A DNA stretch of 64,000 nt, from the NCBI RefSeq assembly GCF_026651855.1, contig NZ_CP093280.1, forward strand, positions 1,838,001 to 1,902,000, given 5' to 3'. This document shows, one piece after another, positions 28,314 through 36,817 of the stretch (the stretch's first letter is position 1; every line of letters starts with the position of its first letter). This DNA comes from Pseudomonas silvicola. GTDB taxonomy: Bacteria > Pseudomonadota > Gammaproteobacteria > Pseudomonadales > Pseudomonadaceae. Made by a program: the position numbers and the translations under genes. The notes beneath the pieces are model-generated. The model ran no database searches, had not been told where the DNA came from, and saw nothing but the letters and a program-made list of their open reading frames with translations.

Positions 28314-29525
28314 ATGTTCAACTACTACCTGGGCGCCCTGGCGCTCCTGCTGTCGGTCCCTCAGGCCCACGCCGATTTCAGCATCCCCGGTTTCGAACTG
28401 GTGCACACCGTGCCCACCGGCACTGCCCTGGCCACTCCAGACCTGCGCAGCCCCGGGCCGGTGTGGATGCAGCTGTTCGACAACGCCCGCCACAGCATCG
28501 ACATCGAACAGTTCTATGCCGTTGACCACCCCGGCTCCGTCATGGCGCAAGTGCTCCAGCGCCTGGAAGCTGCCGGCAAACGCGGGGTGAAAATCCGTTT
28601 CCTGCTGGAAGACAAGGGCCAGAAACTCTCCGACCCCGGCACCCTCACACGGCTGCGCGCCATTCCCAACCTGACGTTCGCCGTACTGCCGTATGCCAAG
28701 CTGACCGGCAACGGCATCATCCACGCCAAGTTCATGGTGGTGGACGGTGCGCGGGCGTTTGTCGGCAGCCAGAACTTTGACTGGCGTTCGCTGGAGCATA
28801 TCCACGAAACCGGCCTGCTGATCAGCGAACCGCAGATGGCTGCGCAGGTGCAGGCCGTCTTCGACCAGGACTGGCGCGCCGAGCAGACTTTGAGCCAGAA
28901 CCAGCCGGTGCCACTGCCCGCACCCGCCCAGCCGACACCACGCACCGGCAATTACCTGGTGGCCAGCCCCGCCCGTTACAACCCGCCCGGCGTGGGGGAT
29001 TCCGAGCAGGAACTGCCGCGCCTGTTGGGCGAAGCGAAGAAAGAGATCCGCGTGCAACTGCTCGACTATGCGCCGCTGGCCTACGGGCCCGACAACACCC
29101 GACCGTATTACCCGGTGATCGATAACGCCCTGCGCGCCGCTGCGGCACGCGGTGTGCTGGTGAAACTGATGGTTTCGGACTGGAATACCGCGCCACCGGA
29201 GTTGGTGTACCTCAAGAGCCTGGCGGTGTTGCCTAATGTGCAGGTGCGTATCGTGACCCTGCCCGAAGCCTCGGAAGGTTTTATCCCTTATGCTCGGGTG
29301 ATTCATACCAAAACCCTGGAAGTGGACAGGCAGGTAGCCTGGGTGGGCACCAGCAACTGGCTGGGCGGCTACCTGGACAAGTCGCGCAACCTGGAAGTGG
29401 TGATGCGCAACCCGGCCATGGCGGCGCGGATCGAGCAGTTGCATGCGCAACTGTGGGATGGGCCCTATGCCCGTCCACTGGACATCAACCGCGATTACCC
29501 CAGGCCCCACCCGGGCACACGGTAA
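28314..29525 (+). CDS. Secreted phospholipase D-like protein (two PLDc domains)
   Basis: This is a 403-residue protein with a signal peptide (YYLGALALLLSVPQAHA). Two HKD-type motifs are present: His137 in IIHAKFMVVDGARAFVGSQN and His331 in VIHTKTLEVDRQVAWVGTSN. Each gives HxKx4D followed by a GSxN or GTSN. The two would pair into one active site that hydrolyses a phosphodiester, such as a phospholipid head group. It is probably periplasmic or secreted. It starts 67 bases after exbB and is followed by a 5'-nucleotidase, so it extends the group of phosphoester-cleaving enzymes around the TonB set. The substrate is inferred from the family only. Confidence 0.85.
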   Translation: MFNYYLGALALLLSVPQAHADFSIPGFELVHTVPTGTALATPDLRSPGPVWMQLFDNARHSIDIEQFYAVDHPGSVMAQVLQRLEAAGKRGVKIRFLLEDKGQKLSDPGTLTRLRAIPNLTFAVLPYAKLTGNGIIHAKFMVVDGARAFVGSQNFDWRSLEHIHETGLLISEPQMAAQVQAVFDQDWRAEQTLSQNQPVPLPAPAQPTPRTGNYLVASPARYNPPGVGDSEQELPRLLGEAKKEIRVQLLDYAPLAYGPDNTRPYYPVIDNALRAAAARGVLVKLMVSDWNTAPPELVYLKSLAVLPNVQVRIVTLPEASEGFIPYARVIHTKTLEVDRQVAWVGTSNWLGGYLDKSRNLEVVMRNPAMAARIEQLHAQLWDGPYARPLDINRDYPRPHPGTR

Positions 29526-29574
29526 AGGGCACCGCTATTGGTACCGAACAGCTGGAGAACTCAAGGAGAGTGCG

Positions 29575-31221
29575 ATGTACCGAGTGTTTAAAACCGCAGC
29601 CCTGACACTGGCGCTGGCCCTCGCTGGCTGTGCATCGGCGCCGCCCAACCCGGTGGCGGTGAACATCGTTGCCATCAACGACCTGCACGGGTACCTGCAG
29701 GCCAACGGCTATGCCTACAAGGACGCCAGCGGCAGCGTTCAACGTGTAGAGGCGGGCGGTATCGCCACCCTGGGCGGCATGCTGGACCAGTTGCGCAAGC
29801 AAGACCCGCAACTGCTGTTCATCGGCGCCGGCGACCTGATAGGCGCCAGCCCGCCGCTGTCGGACATGTGGGCCGATGAGCCGACCTTGCTGGCCCTGCG
29901 CGGCATGGGCCTGAAGTTCAGCACCATCGGCAACCACGAACTGGACAACGGCAAGGCCGAGTTCCTGCGCCAGGCCAACGGTGGCTGCCAGTCTTCGCGG
30001 CCTGACAAGGCCTGCCGGTTCCAGGCCGATTTTCCCGGTGGCGGCTTCCCTTATCTGGCGGCCAATCTGATCGATACCGACACCGGCAAGCCGTTGCTGC
30101 CGGCTTACCACATAGAGACCGTGCACGGGGTGAAGGTAGCCTTCGTCGGGGCAGTGCTGCATGACGTGGCCAAGGTGGTCAGCGTCAAGGGCATGCAGGG
30201 CCTGAAGGCCACTGATGAAGCGGACGCCATCAATGCCGTGGTCCCCCAGCTCAAGGCCCAGGGCGTCAATGCCATCGTCGCCGTGGTGCACCAGGGCGGC
30301 GATACGCCGGAACCCTACGACAAGCCGAACTGCAGTCACTTGCAAGGCGATATCGTCGATGTGGCCCAGCGCCTGGACCCGGCAGTGGATGTGTTGATCT
30401 CGGCGCACTCGCACCAGGGTTACCTGTGCAAGGTGGGCAACCTGCTGGTAACCCAGGGCAGTTCCTACGGCCACCTGCTGACCCACCTGACCCTTGAGGT
30501 TACCCCGGGTACCCACCAGGTCACTGCCATCAAGGCACAGAACCTGCTGGCCGACCCGCGCAAGTATCACCCGGACGCCAGGATGGCTGCCTTGCAGCAA
30601 GAGGTGGAGGCGCGCAGCAATACGGTGCTGCTGCGCCCTGTCGGCACGCCAGGTGCCCCTGCCATCAGTGCCGCGGCCGATGCCAACGGCGAGTCACCCC
30701 TGGGTGACCTGATCACCGATGCCCAGTTGGCCATGACCCGCGCGTTTGGCGCACAGATCGCCTTCACCAACCAGGGCGGCATCCGCAATCACCTGATCCT
30801 GGCACCGGGGCAGACTCAGCTCACGTATGCCCAGGTCGCCAGCGTGCAGCCGTTCAACAATACCCTGGTGTTGATGAACCTGACCGGCGCGCAGTTGCAG
30901 CAGGTGCTGAACCAGCAGTGGCAGGGCGACGACTTCACCCCGTTGCAGGTGTCCAGAGGGTTCAGTTATCGCTGGGCGGATAACAGGGTGGTGCCGGGCA
31001 GCCTGATGCTGGATGGCAAGCCGGTGCGGCTGGAGCAAACCTACCGGGTGGTGATGAACAGCTTTCTGTCGGGCGGCGGCGACCGGTTTTCGGTGTTCCA
31101 GCAGGGGACGCAGCGCGAGGATAGCCGCATGATCGACCTGGATGCGCTGCTGGGGTACCTGGCACAGCAGCCGAACGCGGGGGCTGGTTCGCCGGCGGGG
31201 CGCATCATCCGCGTTCGCTGA
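29575..31221 (+). CDS. 5'-nucleotidase/UshA-like metallophosphatase lipoprotein
   Basis: This is a 548-residue protein. The lipobox LALAGC near residue 18 indicates a lipid anchor after cleavage, so it faces the periplasm or outer surface. The metallophosphatase domain carries VAINDLHGYL, FIGAGDLIGASPP, STIGNHELDNG, VVHQGGD and ISAHSHQG. The C-terminal 5'-nucleotidase domain includes ESPLGDLITDAQLAMTRA and NQGGIRNHLI. Enzymes of this family strip phosphate from extracellular nucleotides. The ATG at 29575 follows AAGGAGAG. It continues the phosphoesterase cluster and is followed by a REP unit. Confidence 0.88.
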   Translation: MYRVFKTAALTLALALAGCASAPPNPVAVNIVAINDLHGYLQANGYAYKDASGSVQRVEAGGIATLGGMLDQLRKQDPQLLFIGAGDLIGASPPLSDMWADEPTLLALRGMGLKFSTIGNHELDNGKAEFLRQANGGCQSSRPDKACRFQADFPGGGFPYLAANLIDTDTGKPLLPAYHIETVHGVKVAFVGAVLHDVAKVVSVKGMQGLKATDEADAINAVVPQLKAQGVNAIVAVVHQGGDTPEPYDKPNCSHLQGDIVDVAQRLDPAVDVLISAHSHQGYLCKVGNLLVTQGSSYGHLLTHLTLEVTPGTHQVTAIKAQNLLADPRKYHPDARMAALQQEVEARSNTVLLRPVGTPGAPAISAAADANGESPLGDLITDAQLAMTRAFGAQIAFTNQGGIRNHLILAPGQTQLTYAQVASVQPFNNTLVLMNLTGAQLQQVLNQQWQGDDFTPLQVSRGFSYRWADNRVVPGSLMLDGKPVRLEQTYRVVMNSFLSGGGDRFSVFQQGTQREDSRMIDLDALLGYLAQQPNAGAGSPAGRIIRVR

Positions 31222-31234
31222 GAACCGCATCGCT

Positions 31235-31260
31235 TGCTTCCCGAGCTTCGCCCGGTCCCA
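31235..31260. repeat. Single REP unit
   Basis: One arm (TTCCCGAGCTTCGCCCGGTCC) of the palindrome seen in full at 21266-21348 lies between the converging nucleotidase and glyA genes. Confidence 0.75.
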
Positions 31261-31299
31261 CAGGTGATCGGGAAGCTGGCACTGCCTATCCCCAGGCAT

Positions 31300-31328
31300 A
31301 AAAAAACCCGGCTCACAGAGCCGGGCTT
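31300..31328 (-). terminator. Rho-independent terminator of glyA
   Basis: On the minus strand, AGCCCGGCTC, a 4-base loop and GAGCCGGG are followed by a T-run. It lies just downstream of the glyA stop. Confidence 0.85.
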
Positions 31329-31348
31329 CTCACATCAAGGCTTGGCGA

Positions 31349-32602
31349 TCAGTTGCCGTATACCGGCAGCTTGGCGCACACGGCCTTGACCTTCTCGCGA
31401 ACGGCGTCGATCACCGCTTCGTTGTTCAGGTCGGCCAGGATGTCGCAGATCCAGCCAGCCAGTTCCTTGCACTCTGCTTCCTTGAAGCCACGAGTGGTGA
31501 CGGCCGGGGTGCCGAAGCGCAGGCCCGAGGTCACGAACGGCGAACGTGGGTCGTTAGGCACCGAGTTCTTGTTCACGGTGATGAACGCTTTGCCCAGGGC
31601 GGCATCGGCGTCTTTACCGGAGATTTCCTGCTTGATCAGCGACAGCAGGAACAGGTGGTTCTGAGTACCGCCCGACACGACGTCGAAGCCGCGCTCGATG
31701 AACACGCTGGCCATGGCCTGGGCGTTTTTCACCACTTGTTGCTGGTAGGCCTTGAACTCAGGCTGCAGCGCTTCCTTGAAGCACACGGCCTTGGCGGCGA
31801 TGACGTGCTCCAGCGGGCCGCCCTGGGCGCCCGGGAACACGGCCGAGTTCAGCTTCTTCTCGATGTCGGCATTGGCGCGCGCCAGGATCAGGCCGCCACG
31901 TGGGCCGCGCAGGGTCTTGTGGGTAGTGGTGGTGACCACGTCAGCGAATGGCACCGGGTTCGGGTAGACGCCAGCGGCGACCAGACCGGCCACGTGGGCC
32001 ATGTCGACGAACAGGTAGGCACCGACCTTGTCGGCGATTTCGCGGAAGCGGGCGAAGTCCAGGACTTGCGAGTAGGCAGAGAAACCGGCCACGACCATCT
32101 TCGGCTTGTGCTCGACCGCCAGGCGCTCGACTTCGTCGTAGTCGATCAGGCCGTTGGCGTCGATGCCGTATTGAACGGCGTTGTACAGCTTGCCCGACGA
32201 GGAAACGCTGGCGCCGTGGGTCAGGTGGCCGCCGTGGGCCAGGCTCATGCCCAGGATGGTGTCACCGGCTTGCAGCAGGGCCAGGTAGACCGCGGCGTTG
32301 GCCTGGGAACCGGCGTGCGGCTGGACGTTGGCGTAGTCGGCGCCGAACAGTTCCTTGGCACGGTCGATGGCCAGTTGCTCGACCACGTCGACGTACTCGC
32401 AGCCGCCGTAGTAACGCTTGCCTGGGTAGCCCTCAGCGTACTTGTTGGTCAGCACCGAGCCTTGGGCTTCCATGACGGCTGGGCTGGTGTAGTTCTCCGA
32501 GGCGATCAGCTCGATGTGCTCTTCCTGGCGCTGAGCTTCTTGCTCCATGGCGGCAAAGAGATCGGCGTCGTACTTGGCAAGGGTCAAATCACGGCTGAAC
32601 AT
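31349..32602 (-). CDS. glyA: Serine hydroxymethyltransferase
   Basis: The 417-residue PLP enzyme converts serine and tetrahydrofolate to glycine and 5,10-methylene-tetrahydrofolate in the cytosol, feeding one-carbon metabolism. The N-terminus is [16 protein letters not shown], and the conserved [12 protein letters not shown] and [20 protein letters not shown] follow. The PLP-binding lysine is in [16 protein letters not shown] near residue 229. The ATG at 32602 is preferred because the alternative only adds four residues. It is next to morA, as in other Pseudomonas, and has a clear terminator. Confidence 0.95.
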   Translation of the reverse strand: MFSRDLTLAKYDADLFAAMEQEAQRQEEHIELIASENYTSPAVMEAQGSVLTNKYAEGYPGKRYYGGCEYVDVVEQLAIDRAKELFGADYANVQPHAGSQANAAVYLALLQAGDTILGMSLAHGGHLTHGASVSSSGKLYNAVQYGIDANGLIDYDEVERLAVEHKPKMVVAGFSAYSQVLDFARFREIADKVGAYLFVDMAHVAGLVAAGVYPNPVPFADVVTTTTHKTLRGPRGGLILARANADIEKKLNSAVFPGAQGGPLEHVIAAKAVCFKEALQPEFKAYQQQVVKNAQAMASVFIERGFDVVSGGTQNHLFLLSLIKQEISGKDADAALGKAFITVNKNSVPNDPRSPFVTSGLRFGTPAVTTRGFKEAECKELAGWICDILADLNNEAVIDAVREKVKAVCAKLPVYGN

Positions 32603-32738
32603 GGCGGTCCTCAAGGATCGGGCAGGGAAAAAGGTGATCAGGCGCGCATTCTACCCCATCGGGTTTTATCTGGCATATGAAAGGCAGTCATTGCGTTGAC
32701 GAGCGGGCCTCATGCAGCGTGTGCAGAAGGGCCCGCGC

Positions 32739-35700
32739 TCAATCGAACATGAACAAGGCGTCGTTGCTGAACTGCGCTTCGAAGCGGCTGGCCTGCATGG
32801 GCCGGCCGAACAGGTAGCCCTGCACTTCGTCGCACCCGTGCTCGCGCAGGAAGTCCAGCTGTTCATGGGTTTCCACGCCCTCGGCGATCACTGCCAGGTT
32901 CAGGCTGTGGGCCATGGCGATGATGGCACGGGCGATCTGGGCGTCCTGCTCGCCCTCGGGCAGGCCGTCGACGAAGGTGCGGTCGATCTTCAGCACGTCG
33001 ATGGGGAACTGCTTGAGGTAGTTGAGCGACGAATAGCCGGTGCCGAAGTCATCCACGGCGATGCTCAGCCCCAGGAATTTCAGGCTGTCGAGGATCTGCA
33101 TGGCTTCGTTCACTTCGCGCATCAGGATACTTTCGGTCAGCTCGAGCTCCAGGCATGCCGGCGGCAGCCCGGTTTCCTTGAGGATATTGGCGATGCGCGT
33201 GCCCAACTGGCCGTCGGAAAATTGCCGTGCCGAGATGTTCACCGACACCTTGGGCACCCGCACCTTGGCCTGGTGCCAGGCGCGCAGTTGGCGGCACGCC
33301 TCGGTCAGCACCCAGTCGCCGACGTCCACCACCAGGCCCAGTTCTTCGAGCACCGGGATGAAGTCGCCTGGCGGCACCAGGCCACGGCGCGGGTGGCGCC
33401 AGCGCAACAACGCTTCGGCCCCGGTCAGGCGCTTGCCGTCGCCGCTGAACTGCGGCTGGTAGTACAGGATGAACTCTTTCTGCTCCAAGGCGTGGCGCAG
33501 GTCGCTTTCCAGTTCCAGGCGCTCCAGGGCGCTGGCGTTCATGTCGGCCTGGTAGAACTGGAAGTTGTTCTTGCCGCGTTCCTTGGCATGGTACATGGCC
33601 GTGTCGGCGTTCTTCATCAACTGACTCAGCTCGTTGCCGTCCTGGGGGCTGAGGGCGATACCAATACTGGCGGTGACGAAGAACTCACGGTTTTCCAGGA
33701 CGAACGGCCGCACCAGGCTCCCCAGGATCTGCTCGGCCACGTGGATCGCACGGTTCAGGGCCGCCTCGCGGGTATTGCGCGGTTGCAGCAGCAACGTGAA
33801 TTCGTCGCCGCCCATGCGCGCCACGGTGTCTTCGTCGTCGACGCAGGCCAGCAGGCGCGTGGCCATGTCCTTGAGCATGCGGTCGCCGGCGGCATGGCCG
33901 AGGGAGTCGTTGATGGGCTTGAAACGGTCCAGGTCCAGGAACATCAGCACCACCCACGACTTTTGCCGCTCGGCGGTCTGCAGCGCGTTGAACAGGCGGT
34001 CCTGGAACAGCGTGCGGTTGGGCAGGTGGGTCAGGGCATCGTAATAGGCCAGGCGGTGAATGCGCTGTTCGCTGGCCTTGCGCTCGCTGATGTCGCTGAA
34101 GAAGCACACATAGCTGGCCAGGTCGCCTTCATCGTCGAACACGGCGGTAATGCCCACCCACGCAGGGTAATGTTCACCGTTGCGGCGCTTGAGCCACACT
34201 TCACCTTCCCAGGTGCCGCGGCTGTGCAGCTGCTTGAGCACATAGCTCAGGTGCGCCTGCTGTTCAGTGTCCACGGTGAGCATGGTGGGCAACTGGTCAA
34301 GCACCTCGGCCACCGCGTAGCCACTGACGCGGCTGAAAGCCTCGTTGGCCTGCACGATATAGCCGGCCGGGTCGGTGATCAGGATCGCCGACGTGGAGTG
34401 CTCGAATACCGTGGCGGCCATGCGCAGGTCTTTCTCGGCGCGGCGCTGCTGGCTGATGTCGCGGGCCACGCCCAGAATGCCTTCGAAAGTGTTGTTATCG
34501 TCCCACACCAGCACCAGGCGCATCTCGATGGGCACCTTGCGGCCGTCACCGCGCAGGCAATCGAATACGTACAGTTGGGTGGGCAATTCGTTGCGCAGTT
34601 CGGCCAGCGCCTCGGGGTTGTCCAGCACCTGGCTGACCTGTTCGATCAACTGGTAGATACCGCTCAGTTGCTGGGGGTTGGCGATGGTGGACTGCCAGCC
34701 ATTGTCGAAGATCCACTTCACATCGTAGCCCAGCACGGCCTGCACCGATGGGCTGACGTAGTTGAGCGCCAGTTGGCTGTCGGTGGAGAAGATCACGTCG
34801 CTGATGCTTTCGGCCAGCATGCGGTAGCGCTGCTCACTGTCGCGCAGTGATTCGCTGGCTTCGATCTGGTCGGTGATGTCCTTGGCCACACCGATGATGC
34901 GCGTCACCCGGCCTTCGCTGTCGCGGGCCAGGGTCTGCTCGCGAATGTCGAAGCGCAGCCAGTGGCCTTGCTTGTGCTTGAAGCGCAACTGGCATTGCTG
35001 CATTTCGAGTTCGGTGTCCTGGCGCCGGGCCAGGCGCATGCGCTGGTAGTCGCCGGCGTCTTCGGGGTGCAGCAGGATCTCCCAGAAGTACTCGCCCATC
35101 TGCGCCAGCTCGGCCTTGCTGAAGCCCAGGGTCTGGCCCAGGTGGTGGTTGCTGTAGATCATGCGCTGGCTGAGCACGTCCTGCACGTACAGGTGGTCGG
35201 GGACGGTGCGTACCACGTCAGACCAGAAGCCTTCGCGCTCCACCAGCGACAGCTCCACGCTTTTGCGACTGGTGATGTCGTTGATGCTCAGGATCACCGA
35301 ACCATGGTCGCCGGTGGCCTGGGGCAGGCGCAGGGTCAGCCACAGGTATTGGTCGTGGCCCAGGCGGTCGCTGATGCGCATCTCGGTTTCCAGCTCTTGC
35401 TGGTCGTCGAGCAAGGTGTCCAGCAACTGCCGGCCCACACTGTTGCCAGCCAGGTGGTCGCTGCCGAACAAGCGCTGCCAGGCACCCTGGCTGTCGGCGA
35501 CATTGAGCAGGCCCAGTGCCATCTGGTTCACTTCGGTAATGCGCAGTTGTTGCAGCAAGCGCGTGTGCTCGCCGGGGCAGTTCGCCAGCCAGGCGTCGAG
35601 TGCTTCGCGGTTGCCGATGGCGTTTTCGCCCAGCAGGTCCTGCAGGCCGCGCAGGTCGAGCACGCAGAGGGCCACGCCAGTGCCTTCGAAAATATCATGG

Positions 35701-36605
35701 TAGCGCCGGCGCCCCTCGTGCAGTTGGCGCTGGCGACGGCGCAGGTTGAACAGCGCCAGCATCGGTAGCAACGAGCAGGTGGCCAGCAGCAGGAATTTGC
35801 CGATCAGCGCCGGCAACAATTGCAACTGGGCGTCGTGCTGGTCGAACAGGGTACGCAACTGCCAGTCGGTATTGGGCAGTGGCACAGTGGCCACGCTCTG
35901 TTGTTGTTCCTGGCTGGTCAGGGCCGGGCCCGTGGCCGCGCAGCGTGGGTCGCGGCGCAGCACCTGGCCCTGGTCACGGCTTTCCAGCAGCCAGCGGGGT
36001 GGGGCGCTGGGGTCGACCCGGTGGGTCAGGCTGGCGTAGACCGAGGTATCCAGGCGCAACAACCAATACCCATCGCTGGACCGTTCGCTGGCGGACAGCA
36101 ACAGGTACACCTGCTGACCGTCGTCACTCTGGCTGAAATGAAAGACTTCACCCTGGCTGCGCTTGACCAGGGCTGGAAAATCGAAAGCGGCTGGCTGGGG
36201 CAGGGTGTCGGCCAGCAGGTTGCCCTGGCTGTCCAGCCGCGCCACGCTTCGCAGCGCCGGCAGGTGGGGCTGCATCAGTGCCACCATGGCCTGGGGTGTC
36301 TGGGCATCGCCACGGGTGGCGCGGTACAAGGCCTGCTGGCCCACCAGCGCCATGTTCAGCCCCAGGTGCTCGCCCAGCACGCTGGTGTACTCCACGGTGC
36401 GCTGCCGTTGGTCGGCTACGTTGTGTTTGAACTGGTCCAGCAGCTGCCACACCAACAGCGTCAGCAAAAGCAGGGCCAGCAAGGCCAGCGCGCTCTTCAG
36501 CGTACCGCGCGTCGGCTCGCCAGCCGAGTTGACCGGGGAGCGCAGGGATGACGGTTGAGTGAGGTTGGTCAAGCTGTGATCCTGCGGTCTGGCTGGCTGT
36601 GGCAT
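32739..36605 (-). CDS. morA: MorA-like membrane-bound PAS-GGDEF-EAL cyclic-di-GMP protein
   Basis: This is a protein of about 1288 residues. An N-terminal helix (LALLALLLLTLLVWQLL), a periplasmic sensor region of roughly 220 residues and a second helix (FLLLATCSLLPMLALFNL) precede tandem PAS/PAC domains. A diguanylate cyclase domain with intact ARMGGDEFTLL lies near residue 930, and an EAL phosphodiesterase domain near 1043-1288. EAL motifs EALLRW, ELTES, DDFGTGYSSL, KIDRTFV and EGVET are all present, so both activities look possible. Position beside glyA, size and architecture match Pseudomonas MorA, which affects flagellar timing and biofilm formation. The ATG at 36605 is chosen over a TTG eleven codons earlier; neither has a strong ribosome binding site. 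Confidence 0.88.
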   Translation of the reverse strand: MPQPARPQDHSLTNLTQPSSLRSPVNSAGEPTRGTLKSALALLALLLLTLLVWQLLDQFKHNVADQRQRTVEYTSVLGEHLGLNMALVGQQALYRATRGDAQTPQAMVALMQPHLPALRSVARLDSQGNLLADTLPQPAAFDFPALVKRSQGEVFHFSQSDDGQQVYLLLSASERSSDGYWLLRLDTSVYASLTHRVDPSAPPRWLLESRDQGQVLRRDPRCAATGPALTSQEQQQSVATVPLPNTDWQLRTLFDQHDAQLQLLPALIGKFLLLATCSLLPMLALFNLRRRQRQLHEGRRRYHDIFEGTGVALCVLDLRGLQDLLGENAIGNREALDAWLANCPGEHTRLLQQLRITEVNQMALGLLNVADSQGAWQRLFGSDHLAGNSVGRQLLDTLLDDQQELETEMRISDRLGHDQYLWLTLRLPQATGDHGSVILSINDITSRKSVELSLVEREGFWSDVVRTVPDHLYVQDVLSQRMIYSNHHLGQTLGFSKAELAQMGEYFWEILLHPEDAGDYQRMRLARRQDTELEMQQCQLRFKHKQGHWLRFDIREQTLARDSEGRVTRIIGVAKDITDQIEASESLRDSEQRYRMLAESISDVIFSTDSQLALNYVSPSVQAVLGYDVKWIFDNGWQSTIANPQQLSGIYQLIEQVSQVLDNPEALAELRNELPTQLYVFDCLRGDGRKVPIEMRLVLVWDDNNTFEGILGVARDISQQRRAEKDLRMAATVFEHSTSAILITDPAGYIVQANEAFSRVSGYAVAEVLDQLPTMLTVDTEQQAHLSYVLKQLHSRGTWEGEVWLKRRNGEHYPAWVGITAVFDDEGDLASYVCFFSDISERKASEQRIHRLAYYDALTHLPNRTLFQDRLFNALQTAERQKSWVVLMFLDLDRFKPINDSLGHAAGDRMLKDMATRLLACVDDEDTVARMGGDEFTLLLQPRNTREAALNRAIHVAEQILGSLVRPFVLENREFFVTASIGIALSPQDGNELSQLMKNADTAMYHAKERGKNNFQFYQADMNASALERLELESDLRHALEQKEFILYYQPQFSGDGKRLTGAEALLRWRHPRRGLVPPGDFIPVLEELGLVVDVGDWVLTEACRQLRAWHQAKVRVPKVSVNISARQFSDGQLGTRIANILKETGLPPACLELELTESILMREVNEAMQILDSLKFLGLSIAVDDFGTGYSSLNYLKQFPIDVLKIDRTFVDGLPEGEQDAQIARAIIAMAHSLNLAVIAEGVETHEQLDFLREHGCDEVQGYLFGRPMQASRFEAQFSNDALFMFD

Positions 36606-36817
36606 GTGGCCGGCAGGGGCCGTTGCAGTGGGGTGCAAACGGTGCCCAGGCCGTTAACAGCGCGCACTATAAGCCGGACGCCCGAAGGGCGGCTAGCATG
36701 CCTTGTTTTATGGCTATGTGCCAGCACTGCTTGTCGGTTGTTTGCCCTGCTTCGCGCATTCCGGTAGCTTTGGCCTTCTCGCGGATTCTTCATCTGTCTA
36801 CTGTTACCAGGTTTCTC

